Part shown: positions 8,730 to 17,166 of the stretch, in pieces
How the letters are laid out: each line of letters opens with the position of its first letter
Numbering within the stretch: the stretch's first letter is position 1
Source of the DNA: Bog-756 sp963725275
Lineage (GTDB): Bacteria; Actinomycetota; Acidimicrobiia; Acidimicrobiales; RAAP-2
Assembly (NCBI GenBank): GCA_963725275.1
Contig: CAVRXS010000001.1
Location: forward strand, 62,001-126,000
DNA length: 64,000 bases
Direction of reading: 5' to 3'
Made by a program: the position numbers and the translations under genes
The notes under the pieces: model-generated
What the model saw: only the letters and a program-made list of their open reading frames with translations
Told to the model about the DNA's origin: nothing
Database searches by the model: none

Positions 8730-8767
8730 TGGGCCGTCGGAACCGCGCCTCCGGAACCGACGGCCCA
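8730..8767 (+). terminator. strong inverted repeat, probable terminator
   Basis: A perfect 11-bp stem, TGGGCCGTCGG and CCGACGGCCCA, with a 16-nt loop, begins 14 nt after the stop of the gene at 8147-8716. There is no U-run, as is common for actinobacterial terminators. Position between two same-strand genes suggests it separates their transcripts. Confidence 0.6.
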
Positions 8768-8823
8768 CCGGACAAGGCGCCAGGGTCCATCGCGTCGGCG
8801 CCGCCAGCTGACAGGCTTGACCC

Positions 8824-9390
8824 GTGGCGACGTCGCAGATCACGGGCATCGGCGAAGTCCAGCACAGACACCTCATTGCTGCAGTGCTCCAAGCCGCCGT
8901 CACCACCGCGGCCATCCTCACCGTCTACTACCTGTTCCCCCTCGAGCACCGCGCCCACCAGTCGGTCGTACTCCGCCTCGGGGTCGGCATGGCCTTGTTC
9001 GTCGCGGCACTCGTCTACGAGATCCGGGCGATCACCAGGAGCAGCTACCCGATGCTACGCGCGGGCGTGGCCATGGCCACGATCATCCCACTCTTCCTCG
9101 TGGTCTTCGCCTGGATCTATCTGACCATGTCCCGGTTCAGCCCCTCCACGTTCGGGCACCCGCTCGACCGGACCTCGGCGCTCTACTTCACCGTGTCCGT
9201 CTTCTCGACCGTGGGGTTCGGCGACATCACGCCGCACACCGACGGGGCCCGGCTGGTCACGACCGTGCAGATGCTCGCCGATCTGGCAGTGGTGGCCGTG
9301 GTCGTCCGCCTGATCCTGGGCGCGGCCACCCGGGGAGTCGGGCGCCGGGAACAGCCGGGCTCGGACGGCGGGTCCGGGCAGCCGGACTAG
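8824..9390 (+). CDS. potassium channel-like protein (two-pore-domain-type pore)
   Basis: 188 aa ion channel subunit. Four membrane segments (about 17-40, 49-68, 79-102 and 143-165) and a re-entrant pore between the third and fourth. The pore has YFTVSVFSTVGFGDITP with the selectivity filter TVGFGD at 129-134, characteristic of K+ channels of the Ion_trans_2 group. There is no RCK/TrkA regulatory domain and no S4-type arginine ladder, so gating is unlikely to be voltage-driven. The start is GTG 8824; the preceding bases have only a weak ribosome binding site. The C-terminal tail is short, polar and Gly-rich. It faces the convergent acyl-CoA dehydrogenase across a hairpin. Confidence 0.85.
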   Translation: MATSQITGIGEVQHRHLIAAVLQAAVTTAAILTVYYLFPLEHRAHQSVVLRLGVGMALFVAALVYEIRAITRSSYPMLRAGVAMATIIPLFLVVFAWIYLTMSRFSPSTFGHPLDRTSALYFTVSVFSTVGFGDITPHTDGARLVTTVQMLADLAVVAVVVRLILGAATRGVGRREQPGSDGGSGQPD

Positions 9391-9395
9391 ATCGC

Positions 9396-9420
9396 CACGG
9401 CGGCCGGCTCATCCGCCGTG
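9396..9420. terminator. bidirectional hairpin between convergent genes
   Basis: CACGGCGG and CCGCCGTG form a perfect 8-bp stem with a 9-nt loop, 6 nt past the channel stop and 39 nt past the stop of the convergent acyl-CoA dehydrogenase. Symmetry and location fit a shared terminator; no U-run is present. Confidence 0.5.
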
Positions 9421-9458
9421 ACAGGAGGTGAGACCCGGCCTGTTGACCGGACCGACCA

Positions 9459-10667
9459 TCAGGCGTACCTGCCGAGCTCGCGCCGGGCGAGCTGGCGCCG
9501 GTGGACCTCATCGGGTCCGTCGGCGAACCGGAGGGTGCGCAGGCCCGCGTACATGCGGGCGAGCGGGAAGTCGTCCGACACCCCGCCACCACCGTGCGCC
9601 TGGATCGCCCGGTCGACGACCCGCAACGCCATGTTGGGGGCGACGACCTTGATGGCCGAGATCTCGGTGGCGGCGCCCTTTTGGCCGACGGTGTCCATGA
9701 GCCATGCCGCCTTGAGGGTGAGCAGGCGGGCCTGCTCGATCTCGATCCGGGAGTCGGCGATCCACTCGCGGATCACCCCCTGGTCGGCGAGCGGCCGGCC
9801 GAAGGCGACCCGGCCCAAGACCCGGCGGCACATGAGCTCGAGCGCCCGCTCGGCCATGCCGATGCAGCGCATGCAGTGGTGGATGCGCCCCGGACCGAGA
9901 CGTGCCTGGGCGATGGCGAATCCCGCACCCTCCTCGCCGATCAGGTTGGTGGCCGGTACCCGCACGTCCTCGAAGGTCAGCTCGGAGTGCCCCTCCCGGT
10001 CGGTGTAGCCGAACACCGGGAGGTTCCGCACGACGGTCAGACCGGGCGTGTCCCGTAGCACGAGGACCATCGACTGCTGCCGGTGCCGGTCGGCGTCGGG
10101 GTCGGTCTTTCCCATCACGATGAACACCCGGCACCGCTCGGAAGCCGCCCCGGAGATCCACCATTTGCGGCCGTTGAGGACGTAGCCGTCCCCCTCTCTG
10201 CGGATGGACAGCTGGATGTTGGTGGCGTCCGAGGAGGCCACGTCGGGCTCGGTCATCGCGAATGCGGAACGGATCTCGCCCTCGAGCAGCGGTACCAGCC
10301 ACTCCTCGCGCTGGCGGTCCGAGCCGAACAGGGCGAGCACCTCCATGTTGCCGGTGTCCGGGGCGGAGCAGTTCATCGCCTCGGGCGCGAGGGGGCTCCG
10401 CCCGGACAGCTCGGCCAGGTGGGCATAGTCGAGGTTGCTGACCGGATCGGGGGTCCAGGCGGTCACGTGGGGCATGAACAGGTTCCAGAGCCCGCGCTCG
10501 CGTGCAGCGGCCTTGAGCTCCTCGATGACCGCCGGATGGTGGTGGGGGTCACCCGACGCCTGCATCTGCTCCACGTAGACGGCCTCGGCAGGGACGACCA
10601 AGGCCTCCAGGAACTCGGAGAGGCGCTGGTGGAGGTCGGCACCCCGCGGGCTCGGGTCGAAGCTCAT
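9459..10667 (-). CDS. acyl-CoA dehydrogenase family protein
   Basis: FAD-dependent alpha,beta-dehydrogenation of an acyl-CoA, cytoplasmic. 402 aa, normal length. The conserved blocks are AFAMTEPDVASSDATNI (FAD/substrate loop), GRKWWISGA, LIGEEGAGFAIAQARLGPGR, then the C-terminal helical domain with VAFGRPLADQGVIREWIADS, IQAHGGGGVSDDFPLARMYA and RTLRFADGPDEVHRRQLARR. This sequence pattern is that of the ACAD10/11-like group (often acting on branched or hydroxylated acyl-CoA) rather than short-chain enzymes. The start ATG 10667 has GAGGAG upstream; further upstream codons lack the family N-terminus. It is divergent from the fumarylacetoacetate hydrolase gene, about 100 bp apart. Confidence 0.9.
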   Translation of the reverse strand: MSFDPSPRGADLHQRLSEFLEALVVPAEAVYVEQMQASGDPHHHPAVIEELKAAARERGLWNLFMPHVTAWTPDPVSNLDYAHLAELSGRSPLAPEAMNCSAPDTGNMEVLALFGSDRQREEWLVPLLEGEIRSAFAMTEPDVASSDATNIQLSIRREGDGYVLNGRKWWISGAASERCRVFIVMGKTDPDADRHRQQSMVLVLRDTPGLTVVRNLPVFGYTDREGHSELTFEDVRVPATNLIGEEGAGFAIAQARLGPGRIHHCMRCIGMAERALELMCRRVLGRVAFGRPLADQGVIREWIADSRIEIEQARLLTLKAAWLMDTVGQKGAATEISAIKVVAPNMALRVVDRAIQAHGGGGVSDDFPLARMYAGLRTLRFADGPDEVHRRQLARRELGRYA

Positions 10668-10764
10668 TCGGTCTCCTCGGTCGGACGGACCGGCCATCCG
10701 CCGGCACGGATGTGCGCAAGGCCCGAGGGTAGCCTTCCGGGCACGACCGACGAAGGGGTCCCGG

Positions 10765-11664
10765 ATGTTCCGACTGTTGAACGTGGAAGGCCGGGCCGCG
10801 CTCGAGCACGAGGGCAGCTGGCACGACCTCGCGGCAGTCGCCGGGGACGAGGGCCTCGCGGATCCGATGGCAGCAGTCGCGCGGGGGCCGGAGCTGCATC
10901 GCCTCACCGCGCGGTGCTCAGCCGCATCGGCCGGCGGTACGGTGGCCGGTGCCCGCCTCGGTCCGCCGGTGCCCGAGCCCCGCCAGGTGTTCGGGATCGG
11001 GCTCAACTACCGCGACCACGCCGGCGAGACCGGTATGGCCCTGCCGCCGGCCCCGCTCACCTTCACCAAGTTCCCGAGCTGCATCAGCGGGCCGACCGCC
11101 GAGGTGCCGCTCTCCGGCGCCAGCGTCGACTGGGAGGTCGAGATCGTGGTCGTCATCGGGACCGAGTGCACCTCGGTCCCACCGGCCGAGGCCTGGGGCT
11201 CGGTCGCCGGCCTGACCCTGGGACAGGACATCTCCGACCGCGAGGTCCAGATGACCGGGACCCCGGCCCAGTTCTCTCTGGGGAAGAGCTTCAGCGGCTA
11301 CGGCCCGATCGGTCCGGCGCTCGTCTCGGTGGACACCTTCACCGATCCGGACGATGTCGCGCTCTGGTGCGACGTGGCCGGCGAGCGGATGCAGGAGGCG
11401 CGGAGCAGCCTGCTCATCTTTCCGATCCCGAGACTGGTCGCCTACCTGTCCTCGATCTGCAGGCTCTACCCCGGCGATCTGATCTTCACCGGGACACCAT
11501 CCGGTGTCGGCATGGCGCGGGGCCGCTTCCTCCGCGCAGGCGAGGTCATCGTCTCCGGCGCCGAGGATATCGGCGAGCTGCGCAACCCCTGCATCGAGGG
11601 ACGTGGTCCCCTGGCCGTCCAGCCGGGGCCGGAGGGCACGGGCACGGCCACCCGTCTCAGCTGA
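10765..11664 (+). CDS. fumarylacetoacetate hydrolase family protein
   Basis: Mg2+-dependent C-C hydrolase or isomerase/decarboxylase acting on 2-oxo acids from aromatic or cyclic compound breakdown. 299 aa. The C-terminal catalytic domain starts at about residue 70 with QVFGIGLNYRDHAGETG. The metal ligands lie in VDWEVEIVVVIG (Glu-x-Glu) and GLTLGQDISDREVQ (Asp). GKSFSGYGPIGPALV and GDLIFTGTPSGVGMARG are the remaining family blocks. The start is ATG 10765. It is divergent from the acyl-CoA dehydrogenase, and its stop overlaps the stop of the convergent SDR gene by 8 nt. The physiological substrate cannot be told from sequence. Confidence 0.9.
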   Translation: MFRLLNVEGRAALEHEGSWHDLAAVAGDEGLADPMAAVARGPELHRLTARCSAASAGGTVAGARLGPPVPEPRQVFGIGLNYRDHAGETGMALPPAPLTFTKFPSCISGPTAEVPLSGASVDWEVEIVVVIGTECTSVPPAEAWGSVAGLTLGQDISDREVQMTGTPAQFSLGKSFSGYGPIGPALVSVDTFTDPDDVALWCDVAGERMQEARSSLLIFPIPRLVAYLSSICRLYPGDLIFTGTPSGVGMARGRFLRAGEVIVSGAEDIGELRNPCIEGRGPLAVQPGPEGTGTATRLS

Positions 11665-12649
11665 CCTTACCGAGCTCCCGCAGCCATGCGGTGGTGACCC
11701 CGAAGCCTTCGTCGAGACCGATCGGGTCGTACCCCAGCCGCTTGTAGGTCTTCGACTCGCTCAGGTCGCGACGATTGGTCTGGGTGCTGGCGGCCTTGGC
11801 GGCGATCGCCACCAGGGTCGGCCCGAACACCCGGACCAGCTCCGGGTCGCCCGACGGGGGCACGTCGACGACCCGATGGTCGAGTCCGGCCAGCTCGCAG
11901 ATGCGGTTGCACGCCTCGGCGACGCTCAGCGTCTCCTCCGGACGACCGTCGAGCATGTAGCGCTCACCCGAGACCCCGCGGTCCAGCGCGAGCAGGCAGC
12001 CCCGGGCCACGTCGTCGGCGTAGACCCAGCTCACCGGAAACCGGATGTACTGGGTGATGCGCCCGCGCAGCGCCGAGAGGAGCACCCGGTTGAAGCTCGT
12101 GATGCCGAGCGCGTTGCTCGCAACCGGAGAGGGGCCGAAGATGGCACCCGGGTGAGCGGTGACCACGTCCTGGCCTGCCGCGGCGCGGGCCATCGCGTCC
12201 TCGAAGGCGGCCATCTTGGTGATCGTGTAGGGATCCGAGCTGGGCTCCTTCGAGACCGGGGCGTCCTCTCGATCGAGGCCGCCCGACGTGTCGAAGAAGG
12301 TCCCGGTGCTGACCGCGACCACCCGGCGCAGACCGAGGGCCTCGGCAGCGTCGAGGACATGCCTGGTGCCGTCGACGTTCACCGCTTCGAAGTCGGGCAG
12401 GTTCTGGCTCGCCCCACCCAGGAGGGCCGCGCAGTGGATGGCTGCGTCGCTCCCCTCTGCACCCCTGCGGACCGCATCTGCGTCGGTGATGTCGCCGACC
12501 ACGACCTCGGCCCCGAGAGCGGCCAGCGGAGCAGAATCGGCGGTGGCCCTGGCCAGCGCGCGGACGCGGTCCCCACGTTCGAGGAGCAGCTTGCAGACGT
12601 TGGCGCCCGCGAGCCCGGTGGCGCCGGTGACGAGGACCGTCTCGCTCAT
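11657..12649 (-). CDS. NAD-dependent epimerase/dehydratase (extended SDR)
   Basis: 330 aa extended short-chain dehydrogenase. NAD(P) binding LVTGATGLAGANVCKLL (5-21) carries the GxxGxxG of extended SDRs; VVVGDITD follows at about 50-57. The active site has VSTGTFFD and YTITK (Tyr and Lys). The later part, GERYMLDGRPEETLSVAEAC, is the substrate domain seen in dihydroflavonol-reductase and 3-beta-hydroxysteroid-dehydrogenase-like proteins. Start ATG 12649 overlaps the stop of the carboxymuconolactone decarboxylase-like gene (ATGA), so the two are co-translated. Substrate unknown; a hydroxy/oxo conversion on a lipid or cyclic compound is plausible from neighbours. Confidence 0.86.
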   Translation of the reverse strand: MSETVLVTGATGLAGANVCKLLLERGDRVRALARATADSAPLAALGAEVVVGDITDADAVRRGAEGSDAAIHCAALLGGASQNLPDFEAVNVDGTRHVLDAAEALGLRRVVAVSTGTFFDTSGGLDREDAPVSKEPSSDPYTITKMAAFEDAMARAAAGQDVVTAHPGAIFGPSPVASNALGITSFNRVLLSALRGRITQYIRFPVSWVYADDVARGCLLALDRGVSGERYMLDGRPEETLSVAEACNRICELAGLDHRVVDVPPSGDPELVRVFGPTLVAIAAKAASTQTNRRDLSESKTYKRLGYDPIGLDEGFGVTTAWLRELGKVS

Positions 12650-13224
12650 GCCGTGGCGACGTCGGCCACCGCGGTGTCGACCTGATCGGGGTCGAAGGCG
12701 ATGACCGGTGCACTGCTTCCGAAGACATCGAGCGTGTGGATGAACCGGTGCAGGCCCATCGAGTTGGCGCAGGTGAACCCCAGCTCGATGATCTGCGCAG
12801 CGGTGAAGACCTTGCCGAGCTCCCGGTAGACCTCGTCGTCGATCGCGTGGTGGTCGGCAGAGAGCAGATCGAGGAACTCCACGGCTAGGCGCTCCTGCTC
12901 GGTCAGCGCCGAGTGCCCCGGGCTCACCAGACAGGCCACGTCCTCATCGCTGATCGAGTCGTGCTTGCGGGACTGCATGCACGGCTGGCACTCGCCGAGC
13001 TGAGCGCTCCGGATCCGGATGAGCTCGAGGATCCGCCCGCCGAGGAGGCTCTGTGTCCCCCAAGTTCGCCTGGCTCCATCGGTCATGAGGATCTGGGACG
13101 TGCGGTAGGCGAAGATCTGCAACGGAATGGGCGTGGCGTAGGTGCCGTCCGCCACACCCTCCTCGATGATCCGCCGTGGTTCCGCCGCAAGTTCGTCCAG
13201 TGGGATCGGCTCAATCCTCGGCAT
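12646..13224 (-). CDS. carboxymuconolactone decarboxylase / AhpD-like family protein
   Basis: 192 aa, helical AhpD-like fold. The motif CQPCMQSRKHD carries the CxxC pair followed by a His, the usual AhpD-type redox or decarboxylase site. FSTYRT-like and GYTCAN-type segments appear as FAYRTSQIL and LGFTCANSMGLHRFIHTL. Members act as alkylhydroperoxidase partners or, in aromatic catabolism, as gamma-carboxymuconolactone decarboxylases; the CxxC favours a peroxidase-like redox role. Start ATG 13224. It is first in a two-gene unit with the extended SDR and is divergent from the SDR at 13297. Confidence 0.85.
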   Translation of the reverse strand: MPRIEPIPLDELAAEPRRIIEEGVADGTYATPIPLQIFAYRTSQILMTDGARRTWGTQSLLGGRILELIRIRSAQLGECQPCMQSRKHDSISDEDVACLVSPGHSALTEQERLAVEFLDLLSADHHAIDDEVYRELGKVFTAAQIIELGFTCANSMGLHRFIHTLDVFGSSAPVIAFDPDQVDTAVADVATA

Positions 13225-13296
13225 CGATCTGCATCCCCTCGTTGGCTCGCGGACAATTCACCTTCTGGTCTGCGAACTTATTAGAGTGATGAACTC

Positions 13297-14103
13297 GTGT
13301 CCATCGATCCCTCCCAGATCCTGCTCACCGACCAGGTTGCCGTCGTGACCGGCGGCGGGTCGGGCATCGGCAGGGGTGTCGCGCGCGGCCTGGCGGCCTT
13401 CGGTGCCTCCGTGGCGATCTGGGAGCGCGATCCCGAGACCGCGGCGGCCGCCGCGGAGGAGATCGGTGGCCTCGGCATCGCCACCGACGTGCGGGAGGCG
13501 GACCAGGTGGACGCCGCCCTCGCCCGAACCCTCAGCGAGCTCGGGAGCGTGCGCATCCTCGTCAACAATGCCGGCGGGGTCTTCTCCTCTCCCCTGCTCG
13601 AGACCTCGGAGAACGGCTGGGACGCCCTCTACCGGGCAAATCTCAAGCACGTGATCCTCTGCACCCAACGGGTGGCCCGGGTCATGGTCGCAGAGGGGAC
13701 CGGCGGCAGCATCATGAGCGTGACCTCGATCGAAGGGGTCCGCGCCGCGCCCGGGTACGCCGCCTACGCGGCCGCCAAGGCAGGGGTCATCAATTTCACG
13801 AAGACCGCGGCGCTCGAGCTGGCGCCCCACGGGATCCGAGTCAACGCCCTCGCCCCGGACATCACGATGACAGAGGGCCTCCGCGCAGTGGCACCTCCGG
13901 GTTCCGAGCAGTCCTTCCGGTCGACGGTCCCGATGGGCCGCGCGGGCGACGTCGACGAGATGGCGGGGGCGGCGGTCTTCCTCGCCGGTTCGCTCTCCAG
14001 CTACGTGACCGGACAGACCCTCCACGTGGACGGGGGCACCCAGGCTGCGAGCGGCTGGTACCACCGCCCGGACAACGGGGTCTACGTGCTCGGCCCGTCC
14101 TGA
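13297..14103 (+). CDS. SDR family oxidoreductase
   Basis: 268 aa classical short-chain dehydrogenase/reductase. Cofactor loop VVTGGGSGIGRGVARGL (13-29), NNAGG at about residue 90, catalytic Ser in SVTSIEGVRA and YAAYAAAKAG (Tyr and Lys), then the C-terminal YVTGQTLHVDGG. WERDP after beta-2 is acidic, suggesting NAD(H). The start is GTG 13297; the ribosome binding site is poor. The C-terminus carries an unusual tail, ASGWYHRPDNGVYVLGPS, beyond the usual end, which resembles SDRs of lipid-degradation clusters. It is divergent from the carboxymuconolactone decarboxylase gene. Confidence 0.88.
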   Translation: MSIDPSQILLTDQVAVVTGGGSGIGRGVARGLAAFGASVAIWERDPETAAAAAEEIGGLGIATDVREADQVDAALARTLSELGSVRILVNNAGGVFSSPLLETSENGWDALYRANLKHVILCTQRVARVMVAEGTGGSIMSVTSIEGVRAAPGYAAYAAAKAGVINFTKTAALELAPHGIRVNALAPDITMTEGLRAVAPPGSEQSFRSTVPMGRAGDVDEMAGAAVFLAGSLSSYVTGQTLHVDGGTQAASGWYHRPDNGVYVLGPS

Positions 14104-14144
14104 TCGACCGGTGACGATGCCGGGTGCCGCGTGGCCGGCGCGCC

Positions 14145-14939
14145 TCAGCCGTCGCCCGGTGCCGGTGAGCCCACGTGGGCCGACATGCCACCGTCGATGA
14201 TGATCATCTGTCCGGTGATGTAGCGCGACTCCTCGGAAGCCAGGAAGACGACCAGGTTGGCGATGTCGTCGGGCTGGCCGAGTTGCGGCGTGAGCGTCTT
14301 CTTGCCGAGCCGGGCCACGATGTCGTCGGTGAGGTGGGCCCGCACGGCGTCGGTGATGATGAGGCCGGGGACGATCGTGTTGACCCGGATCCCCTGCTTC
14401 CCGTGGCCGGCGGCGACGTACATGGTCAATGTGTTGACCCCCGCCTTGGAGACCCCGTACGCGGTGCGGGTCCGGTCGCCGGTGAGCGACGCTCCGGAGG
14501 ACATGTTGATGATGGAACCACCCCCGTCACGGACCATCTCGGGGATCGCATGCTTGCAGGTCAGCATCTGACTGCGCAGGTTGACCGCGAGGGTCCGCTC
14601 CCACACCTCGAGCGCCAACTCGGTCACCAGGGTGTCATGGTCCAGGAAGTCGGACTCGGTCAGCGCTGCATTGTTGTGGAGGACGTCCATGCGCCCGAAT
14701 CGCTCCACCGTGGCGCCCACCGCGGCGACCACCTCGTCCTCGTCGGACAGATCGGCGCGCACACCGATGGCCGATCCACCCCCCGCCAGGATCGCCTCGG
14801 CGCCCCGTTGCGCGCCGTCGCCGTCGATGTCGACGACCGCGACCGAGGCGCCCTCTCGGGAGAGGGCCCGAACGGTGGCCGCACCGATGCCTCCGGCACC
14901 GCCGGTCACCATCGCCACCTTGCCGTCAAGTCGTCCCAC
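14145..14939 (-). CDS. SDR family oxidoreductase
   Basis: 264 aa classical SDR. GRLDGKVAMVTGGAGGIGAA at the N-terminus contains the Gly-rich cofactor loop; VDIDGDGA after beta-2 indicates NAD(H). HNNAAL, the Ser in INMSSGASLTG and YGVSKAG complete the active site; YITGQMIIIDGG is the C-terminal block. I place the start at GTG 14939, which gives the common SDR N-terminus and has GGGGTGGG upstream; GTG 14954 is possible and would add five residues. It is convergent with the preceding SDR and divergent from the class II aldolase. Confidence 0.87.
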   Translation of the reverse strand: MGRLDGKVAMVTGGAGGIGAATVRALSREGASVAVVDIDGDGAQRGAEAILAGGGSAIGVRADLSDEDEVVAAVGATVERFGRMDVLHNNAALTESDFLDHDTLVTELALEVWERTLAVNLRSQMLTCKHAIPEMVRDGGGSIINMSSGASLTGDRTRTAYGVSKAGVNTLTMYVAAGHGKQGIRVNTIVPGLIITDAVRAHLTDDIVARLGKKTLTPQLGQPDDIANLVVFLASEESRYITGQMIIIDGGMSAHVGSPAPGDG

Positions 14940-15085
14940 GTCGACCCACCCCACTTCCGATCTGTGCCGTTCGCGCTCGGCCTCGACCCCAGCGAACCAC
15001 CCGGCGTCACCCTGTAGGGTGCGACACTACCGACTACGATGCAGCGTCCCGGGATGAGAGCCGAGACTCGGAGAGGAGACGAACG

Positions 15086-15751
15086 ATGAGCGATCTGCTC
15101 TTGGCCGACGAGCGCGAAGCCGTCGCGGAGGCCAGCCGCCACCTGGCGCGGACCGGCCTGGTGATCGGCACCGCCGGGAACATCTCCGCCCGGAACGGTG
15201 ACCTGGTCGCGGTCACCCCCACCGGCGCGGACCTCGGAACCGTCACCGCGGAGATGGTCACGGTCATCGAGCTCGACGGGACCGTGGTGGACGGGGACCT
15301 CGCCCCGACCTCGGAGGTCCCCCTCCACACCGGCATCTACGCCGGTACCAACGCCCTCGCCGTCACCCATGCCCATGCGATGGCCTCTACGGCGCTCTCC
15401 TGCTGCTTTGACGAGCTCCCGCCGTTGCACTACAGCTGTCTCGGCCTCGGGGGCGCACCCCGCACCGCGGCCTACGCGACCTTCGGTTCCGAGGAGCTCG
15501 CGCGGAACGTCATCGAGGCGCTCGAGGGCCGCAACGCGGCGATGATGCAGAACCACGGTTCGGTCGCCTACGGCAGCACGATGAAGCAGGCGATCGAGCG
15601 GCTCGAGCTCCTCGAATGGCTGGCGGAGCTCTACTGGCGCGCCTCGTCCCTCGGCACCCCGCGGATCCTGACCGACAAGGACTTCGAGAACATCATCGTC
15701 GCGGCCATGTCCGGCGGGTACGGCACGATCCGGAAGCTCGAGAAGGACTAG
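15086..15751 (+). CDS. class II aldolase/adducin family protein
   Basis: 221 aa zinc aldolase of the fuculose-1-phosphate / ribulose-phosphate epimerase fold, expected to cleave or form C-C bonds in sugar phosphates or hydroxy acids. GTAGNISARNGDLVAVTPTG is the phosphate-binding loop. THAHAMAST holds the HxH zinc ligands and MQNHGSVAYG the third His. SEVPLHTGIYAGTNALAV is also typical. The ATG 15086 start is preceded by GAGAGGAGACGAACG, an excellent ribosome binding site. It is followed within 25 nt by the aldo/keto reductase, so the two are probably one transcript. Confidence 0.9.
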   Translation: MSDLLLADEREAVAEASRHLARTGLVIGTAGNISARNGDLVAVTPTGADLGTVTAEMVTVIELDGTVVDGDLAPTSEVPLHTGIYAGTNALAVTHAHAMASTALSCCFDELPPLHYSCLGLGGAPRTAAYATFGSEELARNVIEALEGRNAAMMQNHGSVAYGSTMKQAIERLELLEWLAELYWRASSLGTPRILTDKDFENIIVAAMSGGYGTIRKLEKD

Positions 15752-15776
15752 CGATCGGTCGGAGGGCCGCTGCGGC

Positions 15777-16685
15777 ATGGCTGTCCTGGGTCTGGGCCTC
15801 GCCGCGTTGGGCCGTCCGGGCTACCTGACAGTCGGCCACGGCCAATCACTCGGCCCCGACCGGTCGGTCGGGACCCTCGAGCAGCGCTGTCACGAGGTCT
15901 GCGACGCCGCCTGGGCGGGTGGGATCCGTTGGTTCGACGCCGCCCGGTCGTACGGACGCGCCGAGCAGTTCCTCGCGTCGTGGCTGACGGGTCGGGGTGT
16001 CCGGCCCGAGCAGGTGACCGTGTCCTCGAAGTGGGGCTACACCTATACGGCTGATTGGCGGGTGGACGCAGCGGTCCCGGAGGTCAAGGACCATTCCGCC
16101 GCCGCACTCGAGCGCCAGTGGCCCGAGAGCGTCGCCCTGCTCGGGCCGTGGCTGCGGCTCTACCAGGTCCACTCGGCCACCCTGGACTCCGGCATCCTCG
16201 ACTCGGCCCGGGTGCAGTCGGCGCTCGCCCGGCTGGGCGTGCCGGTCGGGCTCAGCCTCAGCGGCCCCGCGCAGGCGGAGACCCTCCGGCGGGCGCTTGC
16301 GATCGAGGTCGACGGCGCGCCGCTCTTCTCGGCCGTCCAGGCGACCTGGAATCTGCTCGAGATCTCGGCCGCGCCGGCCCTCGCAGAGGCCAAGCAGGCC
16401 GGCTGGACGGTGATCGTGAAGGAGGCGCTGGCCAACGGGCGCCTGGCCACACCGGGACCGGTCACGGACGCGCTCGGGCCCCGTCCCGACGTGGTCGCCC
16501 TGGCTTCCGCCCTGGCCCAACCCTGGGCGGACGTCGTCCTCTCCGGAGCCGCGACCGTGCCGCAGTTGCGCTCGAACCTCGAGGCGCTGGACGCGGCGTC
16601 GCCGCTGAACGGTGATCAGCTCACGGCCCTGGCCCGGGACCCGACCGTCTACTGGGGCGAGCGTGCCGCCATGCCGTGGACCTGA
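15777..16685 (+). CDS. aldo/keto reductase
   Basis: 302 aa NADPH-dependent carbonyl reductase of the (beta/alpha)8 AKR fold. The catalytic tetrad is present: Asp in WFDAARSYG, Tyr in the same segment, Lys in VSSKWGYTY, and His in LYQVHSATL. The NADP-binding C-terminal region has VVLSGAATVPQLRSNLEAL. The start at ATG 15777 has GGAGG about 12 nt upstream, and the sequence LGLGLAALGRPGY follows as in the AKR first strand. It lies 25 nt behind the aldolase; a strong terminator follows 56 nt after its stop. Confidence 0.88.
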   Translation: MAVLGLGLAALGRPGYLTVGHGQSLGPDRSVGTLEQRCHEVCDAAWAGGIRWFDAARSYGRAEQFLASWLTGRGVRPEQVTVSSKWGYTYTADWRVDAAVPEVKDHSAAALERQWPESVALLGPWLRLYQVHSATLDSGILDSARVQSALARLGVPVGLSLSGPAQAETLRRALAIEVDGAPLFSAVQATWNLLEISAAPALAEAKQAGWTVIVKEALANGRLATPGPVTDALGPRPDVVALASALAQPWADVVLSGAATVPQLRSNLEALDAASPLNGDQLTALARDPTVYWGERAAMPWT

Positions 16686-16741
16686 GCCCGGGAGCAGGCC
16701 GATCGGTCCGGGATCGGAGCATGCACGGTAGGATGTACGTA

Positions 16742-16805
16742 GCCGCGGGGTCCGTCGTAGCTGAGGTTTCCGCCAACCGATGTTCCGGACCCAGCGGCCC
16801 TTTTT
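16742..16805 (+). terminator. rho-independent terminator or attenuator before glnA
   Basis: The arms GCCGC-G-GGGTCCG (16742-16754) and CGGACCC-A-GCGGC (16786-16798) form a 12-bp stem with one G-A mismatch, followed by CC and TTTTT (16801-16805). The 31-nt loop itself contains GGTT/AACC. It is the only clear hairpin-plus-U-run in the window. It either ends the aldolase-aldo/keto reductase transcript or acts as an attenuator in a long glnA leader. Confidence 0.65.
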
Positions 16806-17166
16806 CCGGAGGCGGTCGGTGGGCCGGCCTCCCGACGACCGGCCCCTCGAGCCTCCTCCCCCGGGAACCCGGGGTTGCCCCGGGTGACCGCCCGACCACT
16901 CGGAGAACATGCCCGAGCCGGCTCGACGGTGGCGGAACCGGAGCCGGCCCGGGGCACAAGGGAGTTGTCGGCACCGACGGCTCGCAACTGAAGCCGGTCG
17001 CCACGCTCGCGGAATTCATCTTCTGTTCATCATCGGAAGCAGGCCGGAGCGTTGCACCTCAGATCGAATCGTTAGAAACTGAAGCGGTGGTGCGTTGCGC
17101 ACGAGCAGTGCAGTCTGCGCGGCGGGTCTATCCGATGCCCTGAAGCACTCGTGAAGAGGAGATGCG
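16806..17166 (+). other. structured non-coding leader upstream of glutamine synthetase
   Basis: No credible gene lies between 16686 and 17166. After the terminator at 16742-16805 the DNA holds GC-rich hairpins: GGGCCGG/CCGGCCC (16821-16845) and a perfect 8-bp stem ACCCGGGG/CCCCGGGT with a 3-nt loop (16867-16885), then GAGCCGGCTC. From about 17011 the composition becomes AT-richer. GTTCATCATCGGAAGCAGG (17025-17043) resembles the core of the glutamine-I (glnA) riboswitch, but I cannot build its second stem. A promoter is probably in 17050-17130. GAAGAGGAGATGCG gives the glnA ribosome binding site. Confidence 0.45.

Noticed and set aside
17066..17090. GlnR-type box before glnA (GTTAGAAACTGAAG)
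   Set aside because: Only the GAAAC half is present; the expected GTnAC half-sites at 6-bp spacing are missing.
16676..17143. 155-codon frame in the glnA leader
   Set aside because: It crosses a rho-independent terminator and perfect hairpins, has low-complexity Gly/Pro/Ser composition and no ribosome binding site.
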